Assembly: GCA_907165065.1 (NCBI GenBank)
Contig: OU015523.1
Coordinates: forward strand, 18,909,834-18,973,833
DNA from: Caprimulgus europaeus
Taxonomy: Eukaryota; Chordata; Aves; Caprimulgiformes; Caprimulgidae
Direction of reading: 5' to 3'
Length of the DNA stretch: 64,000 nucleotides
The notes beneath the pieces are model-generated. The model made no database searches and was not told the origin of the DNA. It saw only the letters and a list, made by a program, of their open reading frames with translations. Shown here piece by piece: positions 9,226 through 21,598 of the stretch. How positions within the stretch are numbered: the stretch's first letter is position 1; each line of letters opens with the position of its first letter. The position numbers and the translations under genes were made by a program.

Positions 9226-12200
9226 GTTTTTACACCTCTAATTCTTCCTTTTGGTTTCTTGGTGCCCGGGCACAGGGAAGGCCGGTGGAAGATGAAGAGG
9301 AGAGATGGACCCAGGCCACTGTCCTCCCCCAGCACCCTCAGGTTTGCATCTGTGTTGGCTCTCGCTTCAGGTATCTGCTCAAAATAGCAGCGTATCTGCA
9401 ACAGAAAGTCTGGGAAGCCCGAGCAGATGGATACCTGACCATGTTACCCTGCTGCTCACAAGTGAGCCTGTGTGTGTGGTTACCCGCTAACGAACTCAAG
9501 CCAATTAAGATATTTCAAGGGATACCAAGAGGGAGAACAGGCACGCTTACTGCAGAGCAATTGATTTGCTGCAAGCTGATGCTTTAGTCTCCTTCGCAGT
9601 AACTTGTTTATATACGCTTATGCTTGGCAGGTCAGCAAAGTGGCTACAAAATGTACTCGATCAGTAAGAGCTGTATTATTTTTTAAGTTAGCTGGCCAGT
9701 ACCATTCATCTCATTTAATTAGCTTGTTGGCAATCAGTAAAGCAAACTATTGGTTATCAATGAAACTCCACTGTCAACAGGATCACAGTCAGTAAGAAGA
9801 ATTTTACTGATGTATACATACTGGAAAAGAAAAAAATGTTAAGGCTGCTTTGCTGGAAAGGTGTTTATTTACCCTTCAGGCATGCTGAAAAGCGGGAAGT
9901 AGCAAAGAGATGTCAGCGACACTTACATGTGCCACACAGATCAATGTACATTTCTAATAAACTTAGGAATACTGAAGAAGCTCCAGAGGAACAGAAGCAA
10001 AAGTGGCTATCATGTCAATACTGGAAATACATGCCTGGCATTGGCATTGTTAATATAGGATACAGGCAATGGAGGACAGTTCAATAGTAAATGTCAATGA
10101 CCATGCTTTTGTGGAGAATCCATGTTGTCAGACAACTATGACATTGGCATTTTGAGGGCATTACAGATTTAAAATCATAAAAGTTTTATTATTGGATGAA
10201 GTTTGATTTACATGTTGTCATCTTACACTGACATTAAATTAATTAATACAGACTCAAAATAAAAAAATAAATATTAAATTTCTCAATTCCGATATTTAAA
10301 TCAAAACTGCCTTTTTTTTAAAGAAAAAAAAAAAGCTTTGGCTCAATTCACTGGGTTGGTGACGAATCACAATGTGAAACATTTTGTATAGCCTCTGGTA
10401 CATAGGAACCGGAGTAACCATGGTCTTTTAACCTGAGAAATCTGCCACTTAATACTTCTAGATAGAATAGATTATAGCTGCTGTAAAGCCAATTTAGAAA
10501 GTGGGAGTAGGATGCATTTCAAAAGACATCCTCATACCACCAGTTCTTGTCATGACCCTTGTAGTCCCATGTAATGCTCTTCTCCCCCTTTAAAGCTCTC
10601 CATCTGCATCTCCATCTAAGCTCTACAACCACTGGATAACTGGAATTCATGTGTGGCTGTGCCATGGATTTCTTTCTCATACCAATGTTTGTAATTTCTA
10701 GAAGTTCCTCATTCACATAACTAAATTTTGCACATTTCTTAAATAAAATGTGCCTCTCCCGTGCTAGCAGCAGGCACTGAATATTAAGTAGTTGAGGACC
10801 AATCTAAGAAAGGGAAAAGAACAGTAACCACAAATAAAGAAGATAGATAGATATAGTAAATCTCCAGCTTTGTCCTATAACAGGTGCCACTCCATTTTGT
10901 GAGTGTCAGTTAGGCAGGTAGGGAGTTTGTCATCAAATAGGCAGAAGTTCCCAACAGTGAGGTGCTCAGTTAGCAGACTGGTTTAAACTGAGGTTAGGCT
11001 TATCTTCTTGTCAAGTTCATCTCTCACATAAACAAATGCAGAGAACTCTTTTGGCACCAAAAGTATGTCTACCAACCTGGTTTCTCCAAATACACCTGCA
11101 GAGTCATAAGGAATGGGTGAGAAAGAGGTCTGTAGAGAGTGCGGGCTGAAAGTTAAGCACTGCCCTGCAAAAGCACTTACGTTATATAGTACCTTCCATC
11201 AAAGTGCTTAACGTGCATTGGTATAGAACACTGAGGCAAAGACTACTTTGTTCCTCAAGATGTGGAAAACCAGCCTTAAGATGTGGAAAACGAGCCTAGA
11301 AAATTAAAAGAAAACAACATGCATGAAGGCAAAGCAATTATTGCATTTGATATCAGTAATACAATTTTATTCTTGAGTATTTTCCAGATATTACAAACAT
11401 TTCAGATCACTTCCTTCTGCATTTTGAGGGATTTGTTTGATCTTGTTTTTACTGCCAAAGCCTTTTTAGCACTTCTGCTTGAAGAATGTCAGGACAGTCC
11501 AGTGGTGCACAGGCTAGCAAATACTCCACAAAATTTGTTCAGCAGCCCATTAAGTCATTAATTCGTACATCTTCTGGCACTAATTAGAAGGGCTGATCTC
11601 TTTTCCAGGTGGACCATTCTGCTCACTTCACTTTCTGTTGGTGCAATGTGGTGCAACCTAGTAGTCATTGTTACTGGTATCTGAAGATGGTATGATGGTA
11701 AGAAATCTGAATCCATGGAGCTGTGCAAGCAGTGCTCAATGGCCTTAGAGGTCCACAATATCCGTGCACAGTCTCTGTAACTGTATCAGCTTCAAGCACA
11801 TCATGTTTTGGCTTCACATAAAATTTCCAAAAATGGTGTAGAGAGGCATTACTTCACCAAGTTCTTTCAGTGCAAAAGAGTCTTTATCATCTGATACAGA
11901 ATAGCTATAATACATCTGCTCTTGTGAGTCTTCATAGGTATTCCTCAGTTTTTGTAGAAGACATGATTAAAGAGTTTTAGGGGGTCAGTACACAGGAGAG
12001 TTTGCCTAGCTTGTTAACCAGCTATTACACTCCGAACCCATAACCAAACTCCAAACCCAACCCTTGTTAACCAGCTATTACACTCTCACCCATAGCTTTT
12101 CTCCAGGACTTTCTCCTTCAGTAAGGCTCAGCCTGATTTGAAGATCTTTCTTTCAAAGAGATGCTGTAGCACCTTCTCCTCAGGTTAATTACCAAGTGAT

Positions 12201-15200
12201 ACTCTTCCAAGCCTTTTTAAAATTATTGCAATAGTTCTCAAGGCTAAAAGGGACAATTACACGGTCTGTTCTTATTGTCTGAATAACATAAACCATAGAC
12301 TTTCACTGTCTTATGTCCACTGAGCCTAATAATCTGGGCCTGACCGAAATGTTTAATACAGAAAAGCATTCAGACCTCATCCACAGATGTCAAGGGAAGA
12401 AGAATGCACCACTTCACTTGGTGATTAAGTCTTTTCACTGTTAAGAATTCATACCTTATTTTTCAGTCTGGATTTGTCAAGGTTCAGTTTCTAGCTTTTG
12501 ATTCCTTGTTATGCTTTCTCTACTCGAATAAAAAGCTTTTGATAGCTCTGAAGTACCTCCCAGTGAAGGTACTTACATACTCTGTAATCACCTCAACCCT
12601 TCAGATTTTTTTGTAAAAAATTACATGAATGGAGCATCTTCACTTTCTCATTACATGCCATTTTCTTTTTCAAATTTTCTCCCATCTCAAATTATTCTAT
12701 GATGTGGTGAATTAATCAGAGCTAGATATACATTTTTCTGATAATCTCACATGCAACTTTAGGTATGTAAGCTTTTAAATTAATCCAAACCAAAAGCACA
12801 CTGGATTTTTACATGTAGTTGGGCTTTCTACACACTTTACTCCTAAATGCTGATGACGTAAGGCGAGGTGCATACCCACTGCTATGTTCAAGACAGTCAC
12901 TCAAGGCAGGCTTATTTTGGTCCATCTTGCAATTATGTCTCTTGCCCATCAGGCTCTTGAAATAAACTCTGTCACACAGGTATTGCTAGAGCAATGTGGC
13001 CCTTCTGGCCAGCCACAAGGAATAATCAAGACATGCAAACTGTTTGATACTGAGCATGGTGTGGTAGGTTTTGCCTGTAAGTGGTTGAGGTGGCTGGTTT
13101 TGAGTGTTCAAATTTTCTTGCTTCTAGGGGCTTTCCCTCAGCCTTCTTAAATTTACTAGTGATATATTTACAGAAAGTAGTGACTTTTACGATACCTCAT
13201 TTACCTTGTACTGTCTGTTCACAGTGTTGCTGTAAGTGAAGGAAGGAAATTAAAAAACATCACAACCGGTTAGCTCTTGTAACATGTCCTGTGATAGACT
13301 GCAGATTAACCAGGTCCCACTGCAGGACACAGAGCCCAGCTGGGATCTCCTCCACCCACCTGTACTGTCAGTGTCTCAGTGCTTGAACTTGGGCGGTGGG
13401 AACAGCAGGGAGCAGGCAGATGTCTGAAACATCTGCTGGACATGAGGGCCCAGGCTGCTGGTGGCAGAGGTGCCAAGGGCGAAGCTTCCTGCTGTAGTGG
13501 AAAGGCAGCTGGAAAGTGACCACCAGGCAGATCCAGGTGACACCCAAGTAAAAGGACCAGGTTTGCATTTTGATCTTGTCAGCCTTTCACAGGGGAAGGT
13601 GTTTTGAACAAGGAACATCAGGGACCAACTGCTGGGCAGGCTGAGTTCAGTATAAACCTGTGTTTTTTCTCACATGTCCCCTCCCTGTGGCCCCTGGCCC
13701 AGGACATCCCGGGCAGAGTGAGGTCTGAGCCTAGAACTTACTGCTCGGTGGCATCTTTTGCTTGGGAAGGAAGGAGTTTATGCTCAGCTGCTCTATAGGA
13801 TTGATGCTTGTTTCACACAATTTAAATCTGCTGCTCTGTAGGTCTGTGCCTCTCATTACCACCAGATGGTGTCTTTAGCAACAGTTTCCCCTTACTTGCT
13901 CTGTGAAATGAATATTCTGACTGCTGAGTTCCTGCATTTACAAGGCCTGCAGTTTTATCACAAGTAAGGCAGTGCAAGGTTGCTGGTGCAGGCTGCCTGC
14001 TGCTGGGTGTCAGACAGAGACAAAGGATTAACTCTGACATTTGCTGCAGTCACAAAAATTTGCTTTTCATGCCCAGTATTCATGCAAGTATTCACCTCAC
14101 CTCCTCTCCTGCTAGCATTCTTGAGTGCTTTGCAACCCCTCTTACAAGTCAAAATTTCAGTGTTGCTTTAGGGGAATGGCATGATACACCTATTTTTTTT
14201 AAAAAAAAAGTCTCTGGTTCATTCTCTAAAGATTGTTCAAGTGGGAGCAATGCCGTGTTTAGCTGTGACAAGGGAACAACTGGAGCACAGCCCGGATGAT
14301 AGCATCTGGAAGAACCTCCCAAGCAGAGAGTGCCACTGTCCAGCTTTCCACTCCTGTCTAAGGACAAATCCATTAATACGCTGGGAGTCTGCATGGGCCC
14401 CTCTGTACGGGCAGAGAGGTAGTACAGGGTTTAAAAAAACCCCAAGTGTCTCCCCACCCACCTCCCTCCAGCCCTCCTGCAGTGAGTGGTGGGAGAACTA
14501 CAGGTGATAGAGTTAGGGCCAAGTGTATGAATCTCATCCATTATTCATTTAGGAGTAGTAAAATAAACCTGTCTGTATAAAGATCAGCACAAGAACCCAA
14601 AGTAATTGCAGGATTCCCATATGACAGAACATTTTACTTGGATGTCATGTTATTCAGTGTTGTGTTTTGTACTTGCCTGCTGTAAGCTGTCTCACTGAAA
14701 ACAGGATGTAGTCAATTGTGTGTGCTTGAGCCAGGGCAGTCAAGAGGAGAAATGGCCTGGCATGTCTGGAGAATGAAGATCTATGTCTATAGAAGATTTA
14801 AGTTTAAAAAAATTTGCTTTCCAAAAAGCAAGTTGCCCTTACTTCAGCATTTGTAGCAGTGCTCAGGGTGAGCTTTATGCAGCAGTGCCCACTCTTGATT
14901 ATTTCATGATGCTGGTAAAATGCTGGAACCTCTACCAGATTGGGAGATATGCCAAGTTTTCTTTTTCTTTTATTTTTAAGGGTGTTATTAATCATTCTGA
15001 AAGAAAAGGGAAGGAAAGGGCTTGGAAATACTAAACTATGAGTGACCCAAAGGCTCAAGATAAAAAAAACAAAACCCTGAAGACATGGGAAAAGATCCTC
15101 AAATTAATATTTAGAAGCAATCTCATAATTCTTGCAGCCTGACTCCGAGTTTTTGAAAAATTGGGGTTGTCAAGCAGCTAAAAACTAAATTCAACAGGAG

Positions 15201-17170
15201 CCAGTTGAATCCAACAGTGTCCACAGAATTATCAGCCCCTCCCTGTCAGGCATGTTTGCTTCCCTCCAGGAAGAAGGCTCCTCACAGTCATGATTCACGT
15301 CCCACATCACAAACCCATCAGCATCCTTTGTGTTGATTTCCTAATCTCTTCAGGGCAGATTGCTGTGTCCACTGCATCAGGTGTTACACATGCAAGTGAG
15401 CAAAGGATGTTCAGCATCTGGGAGACAGACTACAAGTGCCTGACATTTGACCACTCGTTTCAAATGTCACCATTTTGGAAGTTAGTCTTGTACTATTACT
15501 GAAACCAAATAATGATTAGCCTGGATATGCCCTGAACACTGAATACAGCAGCCAACAGAGAGGTGAGAAAGGTGATAGCACCGGAATACAGCCAGCCACA
15601 TCCGTGCCCCTTCCCAACAGCTCAAGCTGGCAAAGAAGTTTCTCCTGCACAGGTAAAATATGGAAGTGGGCAGAGCATCTTTCTGATGCAGCTAACAAGC
15701 ATCTGGCACTGAACATAAGCTGTTCAGAGGGAACATCTCCAGGGCTATGCACTGTGCTTTGTGAATGGGTTGATGTGTTTTCCCCATAGACTCCTGTTCT
15801 ATTAAGAGACAGCATGAGCAGGACTGGAGGAAATCACAGACAGTATACAGAAAGGTTTACTTGGACTACACACCCGGAAAAGCAGTATTTGCCTATTATT
15901 TAAGCTAATAAAAAATCAATGCCATGATTTCTCCTGGATGTGCTGGTAAATTTTTCCCTGTTGTCACTGATGTCATCAAAATCTCCTTCACAGGAAAGCA
16001 ATTAATCCCACAAGTAGATGACTGGTGGGTATTCAAAAATTGTGAGGATTCTTTTCCTGAAGGAAATTTCCAGTTCAGCCAAAAAATATCTAATGAGAAC
16101 CTGAAAACCTAACTTTGCTGTGATACAAGTAGGAATGTAGTGTCTGAGTTTACAGGAGCTTGGCATAAGGTTTTAGCAGACTGTAGCAGTAGTTTGATAT
16201 AAACAGTTGCCAAAGTTACACTGGTTCTAAGATCTGAGCATACTAACAGCAATAATGTATGGATTCTTTGAAATTATTTGCCTGGCTAAAGTGTATAAAA
16301 TGCATAACTATATCAATGTAGATCTGAGTACACTTGCAAAAATGCCAGAGACCTACCAGGGAAATCTCTTGATGTAAACATTAATTAGTGTAGAAATAAC
16401 TCACAGACATAAAGCACTCCAAGTAATAATGGGATATGTACCCAAATAAAGGACAAAATGAGCCATATACAACTATGGGCAAAACAGAATATAAGTACAT
16501 GCAACAGACCGCATCTTCAGAGATTATCTCTCTGAGGGTACTGATGATGTTTACTCACTTTGCTGCATAAGAATCACTGCACAAAAGACTTTATTTGTGG
16601 ACTGTATCATTCTTTTATTTTAGTACCATATTTCTTCTTCCTCATTTCTTGTTCAATAACAAATCTTTAGATAAAAGAGACTATGTTGATAGTACTGTGT
16701 TTCAACACATTGCAATCTGTTTCTGACTCAGTCACAGCAAATTAAAAACAAACGAAAAAGCTAATAGGGTACCCACGTTAGAAAAATTAATAGCAAGTAT
16801 TTTTGTGATTTTCTATTCATCATTACTCAACCAGCATAGCAAACATGAACCAATTACTGCCATCCATGTAGATAAGAAAGGCTTTTTTTTTTAATGACGT
16901 AGTGGCATTTTACACTTCTCCTGTACTAGAAATAGGTAACAGCACTAGATACAGAGCTCTCATAGGAGCTCTGGAATGTAGGACAGGAAGGGACTTCCTA
17001 TATCCTTGATTCAGGTACCTGAAATTGCAGGCAAGCACACAATGTCATCCTTTTCTTCAGAAGATGAACGTGTTTTCTACTTCTAGGACCTCATTGTCAG
17101 AAATTCTTCAGATATTGCAGATACCAGTTTCTGTGGGTTTTTTTGGGGTTTTTTTGCCAGATTTGTCCTC
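9226..17170. other. Long intergenic stretch, mostly unannotatable
   Basis: Between the microsatellite and the first old CR1 piece I see no confident exon or mobile element. Small items are a short GATA run near 10841-10855, a 22-bp direct duplication at 12011/12064, and a single-exon - strand frame of 66 codons at 13368-13568 (see findings). The rest is AT-rich unique-looking sequence. Confidence 0.5.
12011..12085. repeat. 22-bp perfect direct duplication, 53-bp period
   Basis: The same 22 bases (starting TTGTTAACCAGC) occur at 12011-12032 and 12064-12085. The spacer is C/A-rich and contains CCAAAC/CCCAACCC-like text. The most likely origin is a small local tandem duplication. The spacer is not the telomeric CCCTAA repeat. 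Confidence 0.8.
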
Positions 17171-17179
17171 CATGTAAAA

Positions 17180-17560
17180 CAACTTTTTTCTCTCTCCAGG
17201 ATGATCAGCCACTTGATGTGTTGTGGACAGCAGTTATCCCTTCTCTCAGTTTTACATTTTGCCAGGCTAAACTCTTCTCACCTCTCTTGACATCAACTCT
17301 CCTTTTCCCTGGTAAGCCTAAATACTCCTGTCTTACACCTGTTGCACTGAGTCAAGCCCTTCTAAACCTAGGTGACCAGAACCATACACCATATCTCAGA
17401 TATGCTCCTCCTGCTTTGTACAACACTGATACTTTTTTAGTTTCATCAGAAATACCCTTGCAATATATGTGTGCTTTGCCAACACCATGAGGCTCTTTCT
17501 CAGAGCTTGTTCTGCACTCTGCCAGTCTCTATTGAATCAGTAAGTGACTGCCTGGACTAA
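17180..17560 (-). mobile_element. Very old CR1-like LINE remnant
   Basis: The + strand text around 17270-17420 ('gccaggctaaactcttctcacctctcttgac', then 'gtgaccagaaccataca', 'ctcagatatgctc', 'gctttgtaca') follows the reverse complement of the 3' ORF2 part of old amniote CR1/L3-type elements. Divergence is high and the limits are approximate. Confidence 0.45.
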
Positions 17561-17867
17561 TTCCCAAGAATTCCTAATCCCATTCCTCCCTGTATGTCAA
17601 GGGCTATTACATACAAAGACATTACCTATGTCTCAGGAAGCTGCAGATCATTTCAGGGTACATTTGTGAAGTATCAATACATACTTTTCTACTCTTCCGT
17701 GGGAATCTGCTCTTGGTCAGTGTTGAGGTTAGGCAGACCTTAGTTTTGACCCAGCACAGCCATTCTTTTATTTTCACTTGCCTTTTTTTCACCTTCCATT
17801 GGCAATCTGCATCATTATGTCTGACTATACATTCAAGTCTTTCTCAATGTTAATGATTTAGATGAGA

Positions 17868-18087
17868 TACGAGGAAGAAATTGTTTCATGCAAGGGTGGT
17901 GAGACACTGGCACAGGTTGCCCAGAGAAGCTGTGGCTGCCCCCTCCCTGGAAGTGTTCAAGGCCAGGCTGGATGAGGCTTTGGGCAACCTGGTCTAGTGG
18001 AAGGTGTCCCTGCTGATGGCAGGGGGGTTGGAACTGGATGAGCTTTAAGGTCCCTTCCAACCCAAACCAGTCTGTGATTCTATGATT
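17868..18087 (+). mobile_element. CR1 LINE 3' end
   Basis: Typical CR1 3' terminus on the + strand. It contains 'gagacactggcacaggttgccc', 'ctggatgaggctttgggcaacctg' and 'ttggaactggatgagcttta', then ends in the short ATTCTATGATT-type tail repeats that CR1 carries instead of poly(A). It is heavily 5'-truncated, as is usual for CR1. Confidence 0.93.
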
Positions 18088-20847
18088 TCAGACTGACAAC
18101 ATCCCAGATTATAGTGAAAGGTTTTATTCCTAGTTCCTGGAGGAACAAGTTTGCCTTTTGACTTTGTAAACTTCTTTTGTCTTCTGCTGTTCCAGGCCTC
18201 AAGATTATTTGATCCTTCATTCTCTTTACAGACAATTTTTCCTAACTAGTACCAGGACTTAGTGATATTCACTAAAACATCTAGAAGTTTCCTTCTCCAT
18301 TTTATACTTCACTGTTTCTCCTTTATTCAGTTTCTTCTCCAGTGTGTAGCTGTTGTGTTCAAATTCATATTTTCAAGACAAATAAATCAAGACACAGTTT
18401 GCATAAATTACTGAAATTCAGTTACATGAGATGTACCATACATCCTTCAGCTAGAGAAGGATATATCTCATAAAAAGCAGTAGCTGCTTACCCTGAAAAC
18501 TTTTGTCTTCGGTATCCCACATAATTCTTCATCTTCAGTGATTCCTTTCTTCAAAATACATTCTGTGGATGGTTCAAGTTAAGTGAGAAGCTCTGTAGAA
18601 TGATTCACAGGAACGCTGGGCATGATCAACACACCAGTCATGGATGGATCTATCCGTCCACATGAGAAATCTGCCTGCATCTCACCTCCTGGAACCCGTA
18701 CACAGGCCTCTGCTGCAGGTGATGCAGCAGACTGCTGGCATCCATCCGTATTCTTTGGGGCTTCCTCCACCTATTTCCTTGCTGAAGCTTCATCATGGAT
18801 TGGTGAAGAGATGGGTATGCAGACATACACAGCACCAGCTTGTGGAAGAAATTACTTAGGGACATTCTTCCTCTTTGTAGCTGTATCAGAAGATACAGAC
18901 AGACATGATACCTGTTGACCATAACTACTTGTGCCATGGAAACCACGTAAGAAAGAAAACAGTGAAACTGTTCTTGGTACACATGGGCACACAGTGCTTT
19001 TTTCTTCCTCCCCAAATCCTTCCCTGAAATTTTACCTGCAAGTAGTTTGGCTACGTGAGTGACTGCTATTCTCAAACCTTTTCACATGGGAGTTTGCTCA
19101 GTCTGATATATTGTCAAAAATTGCTCTTCACATTAAAAAAAAAAAAAAATCACACCCCCACCAACCTTCACACATCCCACGTGTGAACTGGCACAAATAG
19201 AGTAATGTTTCCTTTCCAAAGCCCACAGAATGCCTACGGCTTTGCACTGAGAGAAGCCAACTCCCAGAGCTACAAGATGAAGGCTAAAAATAATCCATTA
19301 AGGATTAATTTCAGGACTTTTAAATACAGCTAATTAATATGCATAGGAAAGGCACATGGTCTCCAGGAAGAAGCACACACTTATAGAGTGTGTGTGGAAG
19401 GGAGAGGGACGAGTGACATGCAGGCAGAGTGCCAAAGGAGAAATAAAAGAAGAGATTTGCTATAGATCCTCGGATAGAGGACGTGCAAAGAAAGTGTGTT
19501 TCAGAAGAGGTGGAAGCAGGGGAGTGGAACAATTCACTGTTGAAGAGGCAGAGACAATGCAGTGCAACCACAAAGTAGAAGATCCCATTTGAAGAGCAGT
19601 GAGGACAGCAATGAAGCCTTCAGTATTGGCCAAAATGTTACACAGGAGGACTGAGAGCTTGCTAGTTCTAGAGTAGGAGGCAAGGTTTTGTGTGTTGGGG
19701 CTCAGTGGCTCAGACACTGTGACATGGACAGGCAAAACAAACATGTGTTGAAGAAAGAAGTGGATTTAAATGAGACAGCTTAAGGGCTGAGCACACCAGA
19801 GGAAGATCAATGGATGCAAGAGACACTGCCTTGGTAATGGCATCACAGTAGGAAGCTGGGTGTGTGATGAACATGCAGCGGTTGTCTGGAGAGCTAGGGA
19901 GCAACGGCTGAACGCATAACGGGGTCTCAAGACGGATGGCATACCAGGACAGCAGGTGTGTACCCAGTGTCATGTGTTGCACTGAATTATGGCATTTCAG
20001 AAGCAATTTTCTCTTATGAAGTAATACTGAAGGAGGCCACTGCATCCTGAGGCAGAAGCACCCTGGGAAGGCTGGGAACTGGATATAAAGCACTGAATCA
20101 GGATTCACAGAATGACACTCATGGCACACCATGAAAACAAGGTACAGTAAGGATTACCTAGTTAATGCAAATCAGAAAGCAAACCTGGTTATTCACTCGC
20201 TGTACTGCAAAACAGAGAGCTATAGCAGTCGTCCCAGTGAATTTAAAGGTGGATTTAATAGGTTCACTCAAAGCAATTTCCTCACACCAATTTCCCTGTG
20301 AACACTGAAACAATTACAAACTTCTTCCTTTTCACAGAGGGCAGAGGAATGGATGGACAGACCTAATTGCCCAATTCACTGGCTATTTAGTATCAAGAAA
20401 AGCTGAGCTTTTAAGCTGGTGTCTTAAGAAAATGAAGTTTATTTAGTAGCACTACTTGTCTGCCTGCCCCCTTTAGCATCATCACTAAGAATCTTTGAAC
20501 ATTTTTAGCCACTTTCAAACACATTTAACAAAAGGGTAGAAATCTCAAAATTTTGTGAGATTTAGTGGCTTTCACAACGGAAACAGCCTTAAACTGTTGG
20601 ACATTTAGCTACATCGTGAGCACTACAGCAACCTGTTAAAAGCAAGCAAGGGGTACAGGGGTTTAATTTTGCAACAGGGGGTCTTGATACACGTTTAAGT
20701 TGACAAAGTCCCTAGTAGAGCTGCAGAGGAAAGAAAAGCTGCACCACCACCAAGCATCTGAAACAGGATCAGGTTCACAGTTGGGTACTAAAGGAGGTTG
20801 CTACTGGAGTGAAGGACACAAAACACCGTTTTCACTTAAAGACATTC
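18088..20847. other. Intergenic between the HSD3B side and the - strand gene ends
   Basis: No confident gene. Overlapping frames at 18579-19075 (- strand, 141 codons) and 18622-18918 (+ strand, 98 codons) oppose each other, and neither shows a family. A simple poly(A) run lies near 19135-19150. Nothing else is recognised. Confidence 0.5.
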
Positions 20848-20853
20848 TTTATT
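20848..20853 (-). promoter_or_regulatory. AATAAA poly(A) signal on - strand
   Basis: TTTATT on the given strand reads AATAAA on the - strand. It lies about 320 bp past the stop of the exon-like segment at 21175-21251. It could end that candidate transcript, or a long MAN1A2 3' UTR of about 4.6 kb. Confidence 0.4.
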
Positions 20854-21174
20854 CAATCTTTTTTTATATACAATATTCTTTTTAATCTGTAAAAAGTACA
20901 TATGCAGGATTCCAGGTCAGAGGCAGAAGGTTTCCACATCAGAAGATAGACTTTTGCCCTTTTATTATTTTGGAGGAAAAATAATCTGTCAGTTTTAGAC
21001 AAAGCAAGAATAAAGGCAGAATGCAAATCCAACTTCCACCAAGCGATTAGGATTAAAGGCAACAATTCACTGTAACAAGTCAGGCTGTCTCCTTCAACTT
21101 CAGTGGTTCCCAACTTTTCTAGGCAATTACAGAGCAGTTGGTTAGAAGGGGCTGACAGCCGAAGCAGCTAGAGC

Positions 21175-21251
21175 TTATCGTGCCTGCTGCAGTTGTATGC
21201 GTGTAACTTGCGAAAGAGCTTCGGTTTCTTCTTTGTATGGCAACTCAAACT
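21175..21251 (-). CDS. Candidate last exon of an unidentified gene
   Basis: On the - strand a pyrimidine-bearing acceptor (TCTTCTGTCTCAAG) is followed by AG, then an open frame reading FELPYKEETEALSQVTRIQL and six further bases-worth of codons to a TAA at 21175-21177. Joined to the segment at 21485-21598, the split codon becomes GAG (Glu) and the frame continues without a stop. The stretch keeps four CpGs in about 70 bp within CpG-poor surroundings, which suits coding constraint. I do not recognise the protein; the composition is charged and soluble, like a cytoplasmic tail. It lies 4.2 kb downstream of the MAN1A2 stop on the same strand. It could also be conserved 3' UTR of MAN1A2. Confidence 0.4.
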
Positions 21252-21484
21252 CTTGAGACAGAAGACTGTTTCTTAAAATTCAAGGAGCGAAAGATGGATG
21301 TCTTATCGGGGTGAAGAAATCTCTGAACTACAGTGTGGATCAAGAGCTTGCTTTCAGTTTTCTCTGGTAACAAGAAGCCTGTTTCTTACTTGTCCCCTTA
21401 AAAACATAACTAGACTTAATGTTCATAACAGGCTCAATTTGCTAAAAGCCTGTTAGTACAGCCCTGAGATGTAAACTGCCTTAC

Positions 21485-21598
21485 CATTTTCTGTGGATGT
21501 CAGGGTTACTTTTTTGATCCTTTCAATGTTAATGCTATTATCCACTTCTCCATTCAAACTAGGGAGAGTCACAGTATGAAGGTTTGTGACATCACCTC
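21485..21598 (-). CDS. Candidate internal exon of an unidentified gene
   Basis: A 114-bp - strand segment is bounded by a strong acceptor (CTTCTGTCCCTCAG) and a strong donor (G|GTAAGG). It is open in one frame only, for 37 codons, starting GDVTNLHTVTLPSLNGE and continuing through IERIKKVTLTSTEN. The other two frames have early stops. Its 1-nt end phase fits the next segment (21175-21251), and its start phase fits the segment at 24274-24355. No domain is recognised. The splice signals and protein-like composition make this the best supported of the three pieces. Confidence 0.45.

Noticed and set aside
9123-9587. Open frames of 92-150 codons rich in Trp/Cys/Val or Thr/His/Pro
   Set aside because: They are produced by the TGTGG pentanucleotide array, which is open in all frames; no conserved protein sequence flanks it.
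12030-12063. C/A-rich text resembling interstitial telomere repeat
   Set aside because: The units are CCAAAC/CCCAACCC-like and irregular, not CCCTAA.
18579-19075. 141-codon - strand frame with a good internal donor, and an opposing 98-codon + strand frame
   Set aside because: The two frames compete, no acceptor or phase-compatible partner exon was found, and no family is recognised.
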